Assembly: GCA_028289585.1 (NCBI GenBank)
Contig: JANQPI010000020.1
Coordinates: 1 to 64,000 of the forward strand
Source: Candidatus Zixiibacteriota bacterium
GTDB taxonomy: Bacteria; Zixibacteria; MSB-5A5; GN15; FEB-12
Direction: 5' to 3'
Length of the DNA: 64,000 nucleotides
The first letter of the stretch is position 1; every line of letters starts with the position of its first letter. Positions 17,227 to 26,157 of the stretch are shown here, one piece after another. The notes under the pieces were generated by a model. It worked only from the letters and a program-made list of their open reading frames with translations, did not search any database and was not told the DNA's origin. The position numbers and the translations under genes were made by a program.

Positions 17227-19647
17227 TTAGTCGCTGCCTTCGGTGTCAGCAAAGGCATCGAGCCGATCGAGAAGTCGGTCCTGAGATTCTGGTGATTCCA
17301 GTCGATAGAACCATCCGAGAGCCCGTTGGACCGAGACCATATCAAGCAGGAAATCGTAAACGGCATTGGCAGCAGCCTCATCGGCAATGCGAGCTGCATT
17401 TTGTGCATCAATAAGGTCGACGATCGTCGCCGCCCCGCGCGAATACGCATCGGCAACGAGCGCATACGAATCATCGGCCGCCTGAGCTGCCAGCTGCGAC
17501 TGCCGAATACCGGCATACGAAGCTCCTGCGAGGTGCATTGCAGATCGGACACGCTCAGCGACTCGTTCGCTCGTCGCCTGATGAGTCAATTCGAGACGTG
17601 TTGCTTCATGACGAAGCCGTGCGCGGGAGGCGAGACGTTCACCACCATTGAACAGCGGCAATGTCGCCTGAAGTCCGATTTGCCAATTGTTGTCGTCGGG
17701 AGTAGAGATCTCAGTGCCGGGGGGCAGAAGTCCTTCCAATCCACCGGAACCTCCGGCGCTGTTTGCACCCGACCGATCGATCACACGGCTGAATTCGACA
17801 TTGAGACCGACCTGCGGCAGCCAGAATGATCGTCCCACCGACGACCGCTGACGCTCCTGAACCTGAATCGCAGACGTCAGCGCAACGAGCTCGGGTGCAC
17901 GCTGTCGTGCTTCGTTGTCGAGAAATGCTCGGAGACGCCGAAAGCGATCCGGATTGTCGAGATACGGAAGGAAGCGCTCGTTGCCGATCAGGAGCTCCGG
18001 ATCTGAAAGGTCGAATTCAATCGGCAGGAACGACTGTTCGACGGGGCGGTTAAGAATTCGATTGAGAGCAATTTCGGCAACATTGCGTACGGCGTTCGCC
18101 TCAATCGCCTCGCGCCGATCCGTTGCCAATTCCGATTCCCAACGCAGAACTTCGGCCGCGCGAGCCGTTCCCAAAGCTTCCCGTACGCGGGCAAGATCAA
18201 GGTTAGCTCGCGTTCGCGCCACGTTACCGCGAGCGATTCGTTCCACCGTTCTCGCTCGCAGCAAACCCAGGTATGCGCTTGCTGCCTCAGCAATGAGATC
18301 CAGCTCAACAGTCCGTTCATCAGCTACGGCGATAGCCCGCTGCAATCGCGCAATATCGAGTGATGCGTAGATCGGTTCGGCGAAGATGACCTGGTTCAAA
18401 TTGACGGACCCAAGAGTCGTCTGCTCGGCCTGGGTCGATCCGAATGCCGTCGCACGATCCTCATCAATCCAGACAGACTGCGCCGATACCGACAGCTGTG
18501 GCCATAGTGAGCTTCGTACTTCGTCAACCGAGCGCGATCGGGCATCGCGATTGGCCCGCGCAACTTTCAAATCGAGATTGGTAGACAGCGCCTCTCGAAG
18601 AACATCGGTGTACGACACTACACGCGAGATTTCGGTCCGCTGTTGGTTGATCAGTTCGGCGTCGGTTAGGATAGCCCACGACGGAAACACGCCTAATGAT
18701 CGAGCGGTCTCCATATTGATCAGGAGTTCTTCATCAAACGCAATCGCCACCGGAATCTGGGCGGCATCGTCGCCAAGAAGGATCCGTTGAATGACAATAG
18801 CGGTACGTCGAGCAATTAGCTGCAAATACCCCTTCGCGGCATAGCCCGCAAGCACGCCGCGAGGAACATCAATATCGGCGAGAACGGAGAAACTTGGTAG
18901 CTGCTGAGCGATGAGCGAATCAATGAGGTTAGCGAAGTCATCATCTGATAACTGTAAGAGCGGCGCCAGGTAAACGGCGTCAACATCGTCGGGGATTTGA
19001 CTCAGCGCCTCCCGGTAGTTCGCCGCGACAGGCACAACGGACAGTTGGACCGATTGCTCGGCCAGTTCGGCACGCATCCGGGTTTCCAGTCCCGGAATTG
19101 CCTGAAGAAACGCCTCGTTGCCAATGAGACAGAGATGTGAGAACGGCACAATTTCAGCCAGCCGCTTGATTTCCTCAGGCAGGCGCCAGGGAGAGGCGAC
19201 ATACACCAGATTCGATCGTCCAGATCGGCCATCTGCATACGGCACACTCTGCATTACCGGGTCGATCACAAACGGTGCGACGATCGGTTTCGGAGGGGAT
19301 TCGATAAGCGCTGCGACCTGCGATGCAATCACACCCAAGGTGATCACCAAATCCACGTCGGGATCAGCAAGCTGCGATGCAACCGCACTTCGTATTGACG
19401 ATGAATCCCAGGAACCCGTGCGACGCTTGGACTCCGGGAAGCGGGCGTCGAACTCGGTTCCCAGCAGATCACGGATTTCTGTTTCGAATAGCGTGCGGAC
19501 AGAATCGTTGAGGAACCACTCACCGTCGATAACAAAACCGATCGTGATGTCGGAAGATCCGGCGTCTTGTGAATGAACAGCAGGGGCCAGTGTCAACACC
19601 AGCGTGATAAGGCTAACGAATAGTCGTTGGACCTGTCGTCCCGTCAT
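17227..19647 (-). CDS. TolC-type outer membrane factor fused to an ABC-type substrate-binding domain
   Basis: The frame is open to 19884, but the signal peptide (MTGRQVQRLFVSLITLVLTL, cleavage near AVHSQ) starts at ATG 19647 with AAGGAG upstream, so translation begins there. Mature residues to about 330 resemble the ABC_sub_bind family: ITIGFVIDGEW, DLVITLGVIASQVAALI, AVYLAPLLQLSDDD, and the closing IPVAIAFDEELLINMETARS. A TolC domain follows, with two repeats of long helices (SYTDVLREALSTNLDLKVAR; LQATLPLFNGGERL; YSRGAATIVDLIDAQNAAR). The fusion gives the efflux channel a periplasmic ligand-binding unit. It is the first gene of the RND operon. About 806 residues is nearly twice the length of a normal TolC. 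Confidence 0.88.
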   Translation of the reverse strand: MTGRQVQRLFVSLITLVLTLAPAVHSQDAGSSDITIGFVIDGEWFLNDSVRTLFETEIRDLLGTEFDARFPESKRRTGSWDSSSIRSAVASQLADPDVDLVITLGVIASQVAALIESPPKPIVAPFVIDPVMQSVPYADGRSGRSNLVYVASPWRLPEEIKRLAEIVPFSHLCLIGNEAFLQAIPGLETRMRAELAEQSVQLSVVPVAANYREALSQIPDDVDAVYLAPLLQLSDDDFANLIDSLIAQQLPSFSVLADIDVPRGVLAGYAAKGYLQLIARRTAIVIQRILLGDDAAQIPVAIAFDEELLINMETARSLGVFPSWAILTDAELINQQRTEISRVVSYTDVLREALSTNLDLKVARANRDARSRSVDEVRSSLWPQLSVSAQSVWIDEDRATAFGSTQAEQTTLGSVNLNQVIFAEPIYASLDIARLQRAIAVADERTVELDLIAEAASAYLGLLRARTVERIARGNVARTRANLDLARVREALGTARAAEVLRWESELATDRREAIEANAVRNVAEIALNRILNRPVEQSFLPIEFDLSDPELLIGNERFLPYLDNPDRFRRLRAFLDNEARQRAPELVALTSAIQVQERQRSSVGRSFWLPQVGLNVEFSRVIDRSGANSAGGSGGLEGLLPPGTEISTPDDNNWQIGLQATLPLFNGGERLASRARLRHEATRLELTHQATSERVAERVRSAMHLAGASYAGIRQSQLAAQAADDSYALVADAYSRGAATIVDLIDAQNAARIADEAAANAVYDFLLDMVSVQRALGWFYRLESPESQDRLLDRLDAFADTEGSD

Positions 19648-20062
19648 CGTGATGGCTGATCTCCTTCCCGCTGCCCCCGAACTGCCGCCCCTTCGCAACG
19701 GCGAGAGGTTAGGCGATGGGTACGAACAAGTCAACAGAGCAGGTCTCTTGATAGATGAGACGGGCTTCTTCCGTGTGTTAAGAAGAACGTGGCCATGTAT
19801 CAGCCGATAGGCGACAGCGCAAGCACTTGATCGTGGAACGGAGTAGAATAGCAGGCAGGCTCCCGTTCCGGACGCTGTCAGCACTAAAAGACTGTAATGC
19901 GAACTCTTGCAGCAACTTAGACGTCACCTACCGGGCCTAACAGGAGGGACGGGAGACCGCTTTTGACAAATCGAGTAAATCAGTTATCGTCTGTCAGCAA
20001 ATCGCTGATACCCGTTCGCACAAGAGCGCGTGTCCAGAACACCAACGTATAGAGATCATCGC
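19648..20062. other. Divergent control region between RND operon and giant surface protein
   Basis: A 415-bp stretch. It holds a good plus-strand promoter (19963-19990) for the surface protein and an inverted repeat GGAACGG / CCGTTCC (arms 19835-19841 and 19863-19869) that could bind a regulator. No minus-strand promoter stands out, and no small gene is convincing. Confidence 0.5.
19963..19990 (+). promoter_or_regulatory. Candidate sigma70-type promoter for the giant surface protein
   Basis: TTGACA at 19963-19968, a 16-bp spacer and TATCGT at 19985-19990, about 70 bp before the preferred ATG. The -35 is perfect and the -10 matches 4 of 6. Confidence 0.5.
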
Positions 20063-23000
20063 ATGCGTACTGCTTCTCCCTCTGTTGCTGGCTTATTGGG
20101 TCTGCTCATGATTCTTCCACTCCTCGGCCAAGCCCAGACCCCAGATCCCACTCCAGACTACGAGGTCATTCCGCTCTACACAAATGACACTTCAATTGTC
20201 GGCAGTGGCTTTCGATCCGAGCAGGGACCGCGTCTAAACAATCTGAATCAGGTGATGATTCGTTATCCCAACCCTACGAATACGGACGACGATTCCCTTC
20301 GCATTGTCATCATTTCGGGAGATTCGTCGTGGCAGCCGGTCATCAACTTCGCACCAGGCGTTGACAAAGAGTTCGGCATTCAGTTTGGACTTGGATTCAA
20401 TGATTCCGGTCAGGTAACTGGGTGGCAGACCTGGGCAGACAGCGCGTTCAATACATTCTATGAGGCATTCGTCGCCGATCGAAACGGGTATACGGTCCTA
20501 TCCCATCCTGATCCGACATTCTTTGTCGAGACATATGACATCAACAACAACGGCGATGTTGTTGGCCGCGCAACACTGACACAAGATGAGTTCTTCAATT
20601 CCACAGGTGGTCTCGTCGTCTGGGAGAGTGGTGGTCGAACATCGTACACGCAGGCGCGAGCTTTTATCATTGACACAGCGGGTGCATTTTATCGCACGAT
20701 CGATGTCGATCGCGTAAGTGACTGGGATGAATTGCTGATCAACAACGCCGGGCAGGTCGCCGGCAACATGTATGTGCGACCCGACCCGAATTTCGGCTTT
20801 GGCCAAGACCGCGGCTTTACTCTGAATATCGATCCATTCACCATTCCGTCGCAGATTCCCCTCTTCCCCGAAGCGGGCGTGCACTACGCAGTTGACCTGT
20901 CAAACAACGGCCTCGTTGTCGGCCGTGGCTTCTACGATGTCGATACGTCGGCCGGTATCAATCTGGAGAGCCAGGCGTTTATCTATGACGGCGACTCGAT
21001 CCGCAACATCCATCCCGCTGATAACTTCTTCAATAGCAACTCGGGTGCATATGCAGTCAACGCTCGCGGTGAGGCACTACTGTTTGGTAATGAAACATAT
21101 ATCTACACGATAGCATCAGACACGACGAGGGCTCTTCGGGATCTGAATCTGATCTGGGAGAATGATACGACATATCTCGATCAATTCGGTAATCCGCTTC
21201 AGCCGTTTATCAATACCGCGTTCGACATCAATGACAACGGTGTCATTCTGAGTTTCGTCAACAATCCACTCGATCCGATCAACTTCAACAACACGCTCTG
21301 TCTCCTGGTGCCGGTGCAGGATGCGATCGTCATCAACTCGACCGGTGACCTGCCGGATGAGAACCCCGGTGATGGTAAGTGTTCGACCGGGCAGACGATT
21401 GCGGGCGGCGACGATGAGTGCACGTGCCGGGCGGCAATCGAGGAGTCAAATGTGCGCGCCGGACTCGACATTCTTGAATTCAACATCCAGGGAACGAGCC
21501 TTGAGATTCCGATTACGGCGGCGAATCCTCTACCACCGATAACTGACAGTGTGGAATGGGATTGGGCCTCGCAGCCGGGAGATGAGATTCCGATCCTCGT
21601 CGGCCCGGGGCTGATCGAGCTCGCGCCCGGCCAATCACCGCCAACCGCCTCATCGGCGATGGCGAGTGCGAACGATCCGGTGGCGGCTCTGACGCTTAAG
21701 AAGTGGATGGACATCGAGAACGTGCGAATAGCGGGTTTCGACGGTCATGGCATTCTTGTCGACAGCTCTGAGTTCACGTTTATCAAAGGCGCCGAGCTAT
21801 GGTCGATTCAGGGCAACGCGGTGTACGTTCGATCTGCTCGAGATGGTACGAGCGAGGATCAGGGATTTTTCCAGATCTCAGACAGTTGGATCGGCGTTGA
21901 ACGCAAAGTTGCAGACCGAGCATCCTCATTCACCGGCAAAGTGAACATCGGCGGACACGGGGTATTCGTCGACTCAACATTTAACGGAAACGTCTCTTTC
22001 TCAGCACAGAACAACGTGATTGTTGGGACGACGCTCGATGGCATCCACGTCAACGGTGTTTCCTCAGACACGATCCCGATACGAGTAAACGGCTGCAAGA
22101 TCGGTATCGTGGATGATGGTTCAAACGGAGTAACACCGCGACCTCAGGCCCCGATCAGTGGCCACGGCGTATTCCTTCGAAATGTCAGCGCTGTTATCGG
22201 CACTGCTGCATTCAACATGATTGGCACAACAGTGAAATCGGGAATCTACATCGAATCGGGAGATTCGCTTCTTATTGAGAACAACCAAATCGGGATGCCA
22301 TTACCTGGCGACACGGTTGCTCCTGCGGTGGACGGCATCACAGCCGCCGGCAAAATCTCTGACCTGTATATCCGCGACAACACAGTTCGCCATTGTGGTC
22401 GGTTCGGGGTTGGTCTCGTTCGATCCGACACATTCGTCGGTTCGCAGGGGATCGATACGGTGTTTATCGGCGGAAATTCGATTGGTACAGATGGTATCCA
22501 GCAGTCTTTTAATGACAGCTGTGGAATCTACCTGGGATTAACAGCAGCGATTGTCTACGTCGGATCCAAGGAGGATGGAAATACGATTGTCGCCGGTCCC
22601 GGACAGAGCTGCTTGACAATCGACGGTGCCGGCCTTGTCACCGTGCGCGGAAATCGGATCGGTATACGAACTGATCTAGCCGCTCCACTTGGTCAACAGC
22701 TGGCCGGAATCACCTTCCGTGGCGGCGTGGCGACGTTGATCGGCAACCGACCGGGTGTTACAACCGATGAAGGCAACATCATTGGCGGATGTTTCTATGG
22801 TATTCTCTTGGAAGAGGACGAATTCAATAACGGTATTCGCATTATGGGTAACGCGATCGGCACGAGCCTCGATGGAACGCAGAACCTGGGCAACTGGATT
22901 GGAATCGAGGTACGAATCGATGAAGCGGACATCGGCGGATCGAAAGCCGATACGCTTGGCAATCTCTTCAAGTTCAACAGCGATCATGCGATCGTCATAA

Positions 23001-26000
23001 ACGAGGCCAGCGAAACGGGCATCATCGGCAATACGTTCATACTTAATGGTGAGCCCACCCTCAATGTGCCCGGACAATCGGCAATTGAGATCAATGGCAG
23101 CGACAACTTCGTTGGTTCATTCTTCGACGCATCCGATTCCGGAAACAGCTTCATTGACAATCGCTCCACTGGCGTAACTGTCGTCGGCGGGGAAAACAAC
23201 TTAATCGCCGGCAACATCTTCAAAGACAACCTCGGTATGGCGATCGACTTAAGCGCCGACGGTGTCACTGAGAACGACGGATCGGATGCGGATACCGGTC
23301 CGAATGGACTTCTCAACTATGCGATCATTGATTCCGTAGTGATTATTGATGATACGGCGACTCAAGTCTGGTTGAAGTATCAGGGGCTGCCCAATACAAG
23401 ATTTGCTTACGACTTCTATCGATCTGTCACTCCAGACAGTACCACGTATGGTGAGGGCGAAGAACTTTACGACTTCGGAGAATTCACCACTAACAGCAAC
23501 GGGTTCTATTTTCAGACATACACCTTTCCGGGAGCGGACCTCTTTGGTGATTCCGCCTTCCTCAGTGTGCTCGTCCACAACTACGAGGATCCCGGCGATA
23601 TACGACCGACGGAGACATCTGAATTCTCCAAGGTCTGGCCGGCGAAGATCATCCGCCTTGTCGATGGCCGCAATGTGTTCCTGAACGAGATGGAGTTCAA
23701 AGTCGCGAAACCAAGCTACAACAGTGGCACGAGAGAGTTTGACCAGAACAAGGTAAAGGACCTTACCACCGATGTCTTCGCGCGGCTGCTCTTCTCCGAT
23801 GTTCAGATGCCGGAGGGAGATTCGATCTCGGTTCGCAAGCGAATGGAACCGGCGATACGGGCGGAGATATCGAATCTGCGATTCGATGAGACCGGTAAGC
23901 CGCACTATGACACGATCGACAACAAGATCTACCAGACGATCGAGCTGACGCACTCGCTGTTCGATATTGACCTGTCGATCTCAACGGAGTGGGAGCCAGC
24001 TCCCGAGTACTACGTATCGCTTCAAGACTATGCTCGTGCGCTGTCGAACTTGCTCTTTGACGTAACCGACGGACAGGTCAAGCTGGATACGGTAAAAATC
24101 TATACTGATCGCGATATGTGGGAGGAAGCCGATGTTCACGTTCTGGCGACTAACAATGTCCGACCGTCAGTCATCGCCTTACGATATATCAGCGGCGGCC
24201 TGAGGGTCGTTGAATCGGTTAAGCTACCTCGGATGTATGCGGGTACGGTTGACTCAACGGTCGAGGCCTCAGTACAGCCGACATGGACCGTCAAGACACC
24301 TGACTTCTTGCAGCGAAGCCTGGGTCCGATTTTGACTCGCAAGTTCAAGCTCGCCAGAGAGCACACGTTTGGAGTCGCGTTCTTCGATGAGCGATGCAAT
24401 CGGCTGAAGTTCTACGGTATTCTCGATCGTGAGACACCGGTCCGCAATGACCCTCGCGCTTCTGAACTCGCCAACGACGAAGATTACCGAATCGATGATT
24501 GCCGCAATACGTGGCACTACGTTCTCTACGATGAATCGCCTTGGCGAACGCTCGAGAGCCAACTCGAGAAGGTCTACAACGGTATCCAGACGACCGTGAT
24601 TCGACCGGGCGAACGGACATTCTCCGGCGGCGAATTCCGGCTCGTCGGCCCCAATGACAATGGCGGCTTTCTCGGTGATCCGTTTGACGGCTCGACAATG
24701 GATATCGACGTCGGAAAGGACGTCGTTTTCCCGTTCCCGCCGTTGGCCAGCCGTCTGGAGCGTGACTTCTTGGTACGACTGTCCGACCCATCCAACCCCG
24801 GCGAGGTCCAGTCCGGCGTCGAGATCACACTGAAGAGCATTGGATATCCCGATCGGCTACAGGGAGTAACGTCCTCTGATTCTCGGATTCGGGTTCTCGG
24901 CGTACCAAACCTGAATGCGACTCTTCGAGCAGATAAGACTGGTCTCAAGTTTACCGAGTTACCGTCATCGAGCGGTGCTGCGTCGATAGCGGATACGCTT
25001 GTTACACGCGACTGGTTGTCGGGAGAACTGGAGATAAACGCCAGTAACTTCAATGAGGATAGCCTCGATTTACCGCTCGCCAGACTAACCCCGGAACTCC
25101 GTCAGCTCTTCCCGATGACGCTCTCGACTACCGATGCCGAGCTAACAGCGGAACCATCACGTACCCTGGCCATGACCCCGGCGTTTGAACAACGTGACGA
25201 CAACGGGACCAACACCGCACTTTCACCAGCGCAGGCCGGTGACGATTACAGCGTTACCCTGACACTCAGTGCTGATTCGTCGCAAAGCGGCACGATCGTT
25301 CAAACGATTACGAACGACTCCGGTACATGGGCGGTTCCGGTTGACTATCAGATCGCGATACTTCCGCCGTCGGGTACGGCGGCCAGTTTAGAACTCGACG
25401 GAGCCTTGATGACTATCGATACGGGAACGTCAGTGGAGCGACTGCTGTTAGCCGCTACGGCGTTTCCGCCACCTGCGACGGACGAAGGGAACAAGACACT
25501 CGCTGGCAAGGCGTTCTCAATCGCGTCGTATCCGGCATCATCGCACAGCGCTGGTTCCTCGTTGCTTCTGCCGATCGACTCAGCCGACGTACCACTGACC
25601 GTCTCGCTCGCCGACGATCTCGACCGGGCCACCGTAGCGATTTGGGACGAGGGAGTGCAGGGCTGGCGACAGTTACCATCAATCGTCGACTCCGCCTTCA
25701 TGACGGTGACCGCGTTGCTTGAGGGAGACGGTGTCTATGCCCTCGTCTTCGGTGATGTCGTGACCGATGTGGGTGATGATGACGGCGAGGGACTGCTGCC
25801 GAACACGTTCGCCCTGGATCAGAACTACCCGAACCCGTTCAACCCAACGACGACGATCTCATTTACGTTGCCGCAATCCGGCGATGCGACCCTGACCGTC
25901 TACAACCTCCTTGGGCAGCAGGTAGCAACCCTGGTGAGCGGGAAGCTTCCGGCTGGCGAACATACGGTAACGTGGAATGGTCAAGACGCGAAAGGAAACG

Positions 26001-26080
26001 CTGTTGCTTCCGGCGTATACTTCTACCGACTAGTCGCCGATGAAAACGTCCGGACGCGGAAGATGATGCTGGTCAAGTAG
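20063..26080 (+). CDS. Giant secreted HAF-repeat / beta-helix protein with C-terminal sorting domain
   Basis: ATG 20063 is preferred over GTG 20030 because the signal peptide (MRTASPSVAGLLGLLMILPL, cleavage near GQAQT) starts there. The first ~420 residues repeat the HAF-type pattern (NDSGQVTGW, NNNGDVVGR, NNAGQVAGN, SNNGLVVGR). A CSLREA-like segment (CTCRAAIEESN) leads into a right-handed parallel beta-helix of roughly 600 residues with many IxGNxIG turns (IRDNTV, ILGNAIGT-like). The next ~800 residues are not recognised. The last ~90 residues are a FlgD-like type A sorting domain (FALDQNYPNPFNPTTTISF, SGVYFYRLVA, TRKMMLVK). Secretion by a type IX-like route or surface attachment is inferred from this tail. 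The gene stands alone. Confidence 0.85.
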   Translation: MRTASPSVAGLLGLLMILPLLGQAQTPDPTPDYEVIPLYTNDTSIVGSGFRSEQGPRLNNLNQVMIRYPNPTNTDDDSLRIVIISGDSSWQPVINFAPGVDKEFGIQFGLGFNDSGQVTGWQTWADSAFNTFYEAFVADRNGYTVLSHPDPTFFVETYDINNNGDVVGRATLTQDEFFNSTGGLVVWESGGRTSYTQARAFIIDTAGAFYRTIDVDRVSDWDELLINNAGQVAGNMYVRPDPNFGFGQDRGFTLNIDPFTIPSQIPLFPEAGVHYAVDLSNNGLVVGRGFYDVDTSAGINLESQAFIYDGDSIRNIHPADNFFNSNSGAYAVNARGEALLFGNETYIYTIASDTTRALRDLNLIWENDTTYLDQFGNPLQPFINTAFDINDNGVILSFVNNPLDPINFNNTLCLLVPVQDAIVINSTGDLPDENPGDGKCSTGQTIAGGDDECTCRAAIEESNVRAGLDILEFNIQGTSLEIPITAANPLPPITDSVEWDWASQPGDEIPILVGPGLIELAPGQSPPTASSAMASANDPVAALTLKKWMDIENVRIAGFDGHGILVDSSEFTFIKGAELWSIQGNAVYVRSARDGTSEDQGFFQISDSWIGVERKVADRASSFTGKVNIGGHGVFVDSTFNGNVSFSAQNNVIVGTTLDGIHVNGVSSDTIPIRVNGCKIGIVDDGSNGVTPRPQAPISGHGVFLRNVSAVIGTAAFNMIGTTVKSGIYIESGDSLLIENNQIGMPLPGDTVAPAVDGITAAGKISDLYIRDNTVRHCGRFGVGLVRSDTFVGSQGIDTVFIGGNSIGTDGIQQSFNDSCGIYLGLTAAIVYVGSKEDGNTIVAGPGQSCLTIDGAGLVTVRGNRIGIRTDLAAPLGQQLAGITFRGGVATLIGNRPGVTTDEGNIIGGCFYGILLEEDEFNNGIRIMGNAIGTSLDGTQNLGNWIGIEVRIDEADIGGSKADTLGNLFKFNSDHAIVINEASETGIIGNTFILNGEPTLNVPGQSAIEINGSDNFVGSFFDASDSGNSFIDNRSTGVTVVGGENNLIAGNIFKDNLGMAIDLSADGVTENDGSDADTGPNGLLNYAIIDSVVIIDDTATQVWLKYQGLPNTRFAYDFYRSVTPDSTTYGEGEELYDFGEFTTNSNGFYFQTYTFPGADLFGDSAFLSVLVHNYEDPGDIRPTETSEFSKVWPAKIIRLVDGRNVFLNEMEFKVAKPSYNSGTREFDQNKVKDLTTDVFARLLFSDVQMPEGDSISVRKRMEPAIRAEISNLRFDETGKPHYDTIDNKIYQTIELTHSLFDIDLSISTEWEPAPEYYVSLQDYARALSNLLFDVTDGQVKLDTVKIYTDRDMWEEADVHVLATNNVRPSVIALRYISGGLRVVESVKLPRMYAGTVDSTVEASVQPTWTVKTPDFLQRSLGPILTRKFKLAREHTFGVAFFDERCNRLKFYGILDRETPVRNDPRASELANDEDYRIDDCRNTWHYVLYDESPWRTLESQLEKVYNGIQTTVIRPGERTFSGGEFRLVGPNDNGGFLGDPFDGSTMDIDVGKDVVFPFPPLASRLERDFLVRLSDPSNPGEVQSGVEITLKSIGYPDRLQGVTSSDSRIRVLGVPNLNATLRADKTGLKFTELPSSSGAASIADTLVTRDWLSGELEINASNFNEDSLDLPLARLTPELRQLFPMTLSTTDAELTAEPSRTLAMTPAFEQRDDNGTNTALSPAQAGDDYSVTLTLSADSSQSGTIVQTITNDSGTWAVPVDYQIAILPPSGTAASLELDGALMTIDTGTSVERLLLAATAFPPPATDEGNKTLAGKAFSIASYPASSHSAGSSLLLPIDSADVPLTVSLADDLDRATVAIWDEGVQGWRQLPSIVDSAFMTVTALLEGDGVYALVFGDVVTDVGDDDGEGLLPNTFALDQNYPNPFNPTTTISFTLPQSGDATLTVYNLLGQQVATLVSGKLPAGEHTVTWNGQDAKGNAVASGVYFYRLVADENVRTRKMMLVK

Positions 26081-26084
26081 AGCA

Positions 26085-26129
26085 GGCGGAGGTCGGGAGA
26101 TGCAACCGACTATCTCCACGCCGTCCGCC
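26085..26129. terminator. Possible bidirectional hairpin between convergent genes
   Basis: GGCGGA at 26085-26090 pairs with TCCGCC at 26124-26129, with an inner GAGAT / ATCTC stem. It lies between the stops of two convergent genes. There is no clear T-run, so a terminator role is only plausible. Confidence 0.35.
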
Positions 26130-26157
26130 ATGAAACAAACAGATCGTCACACGGTAT

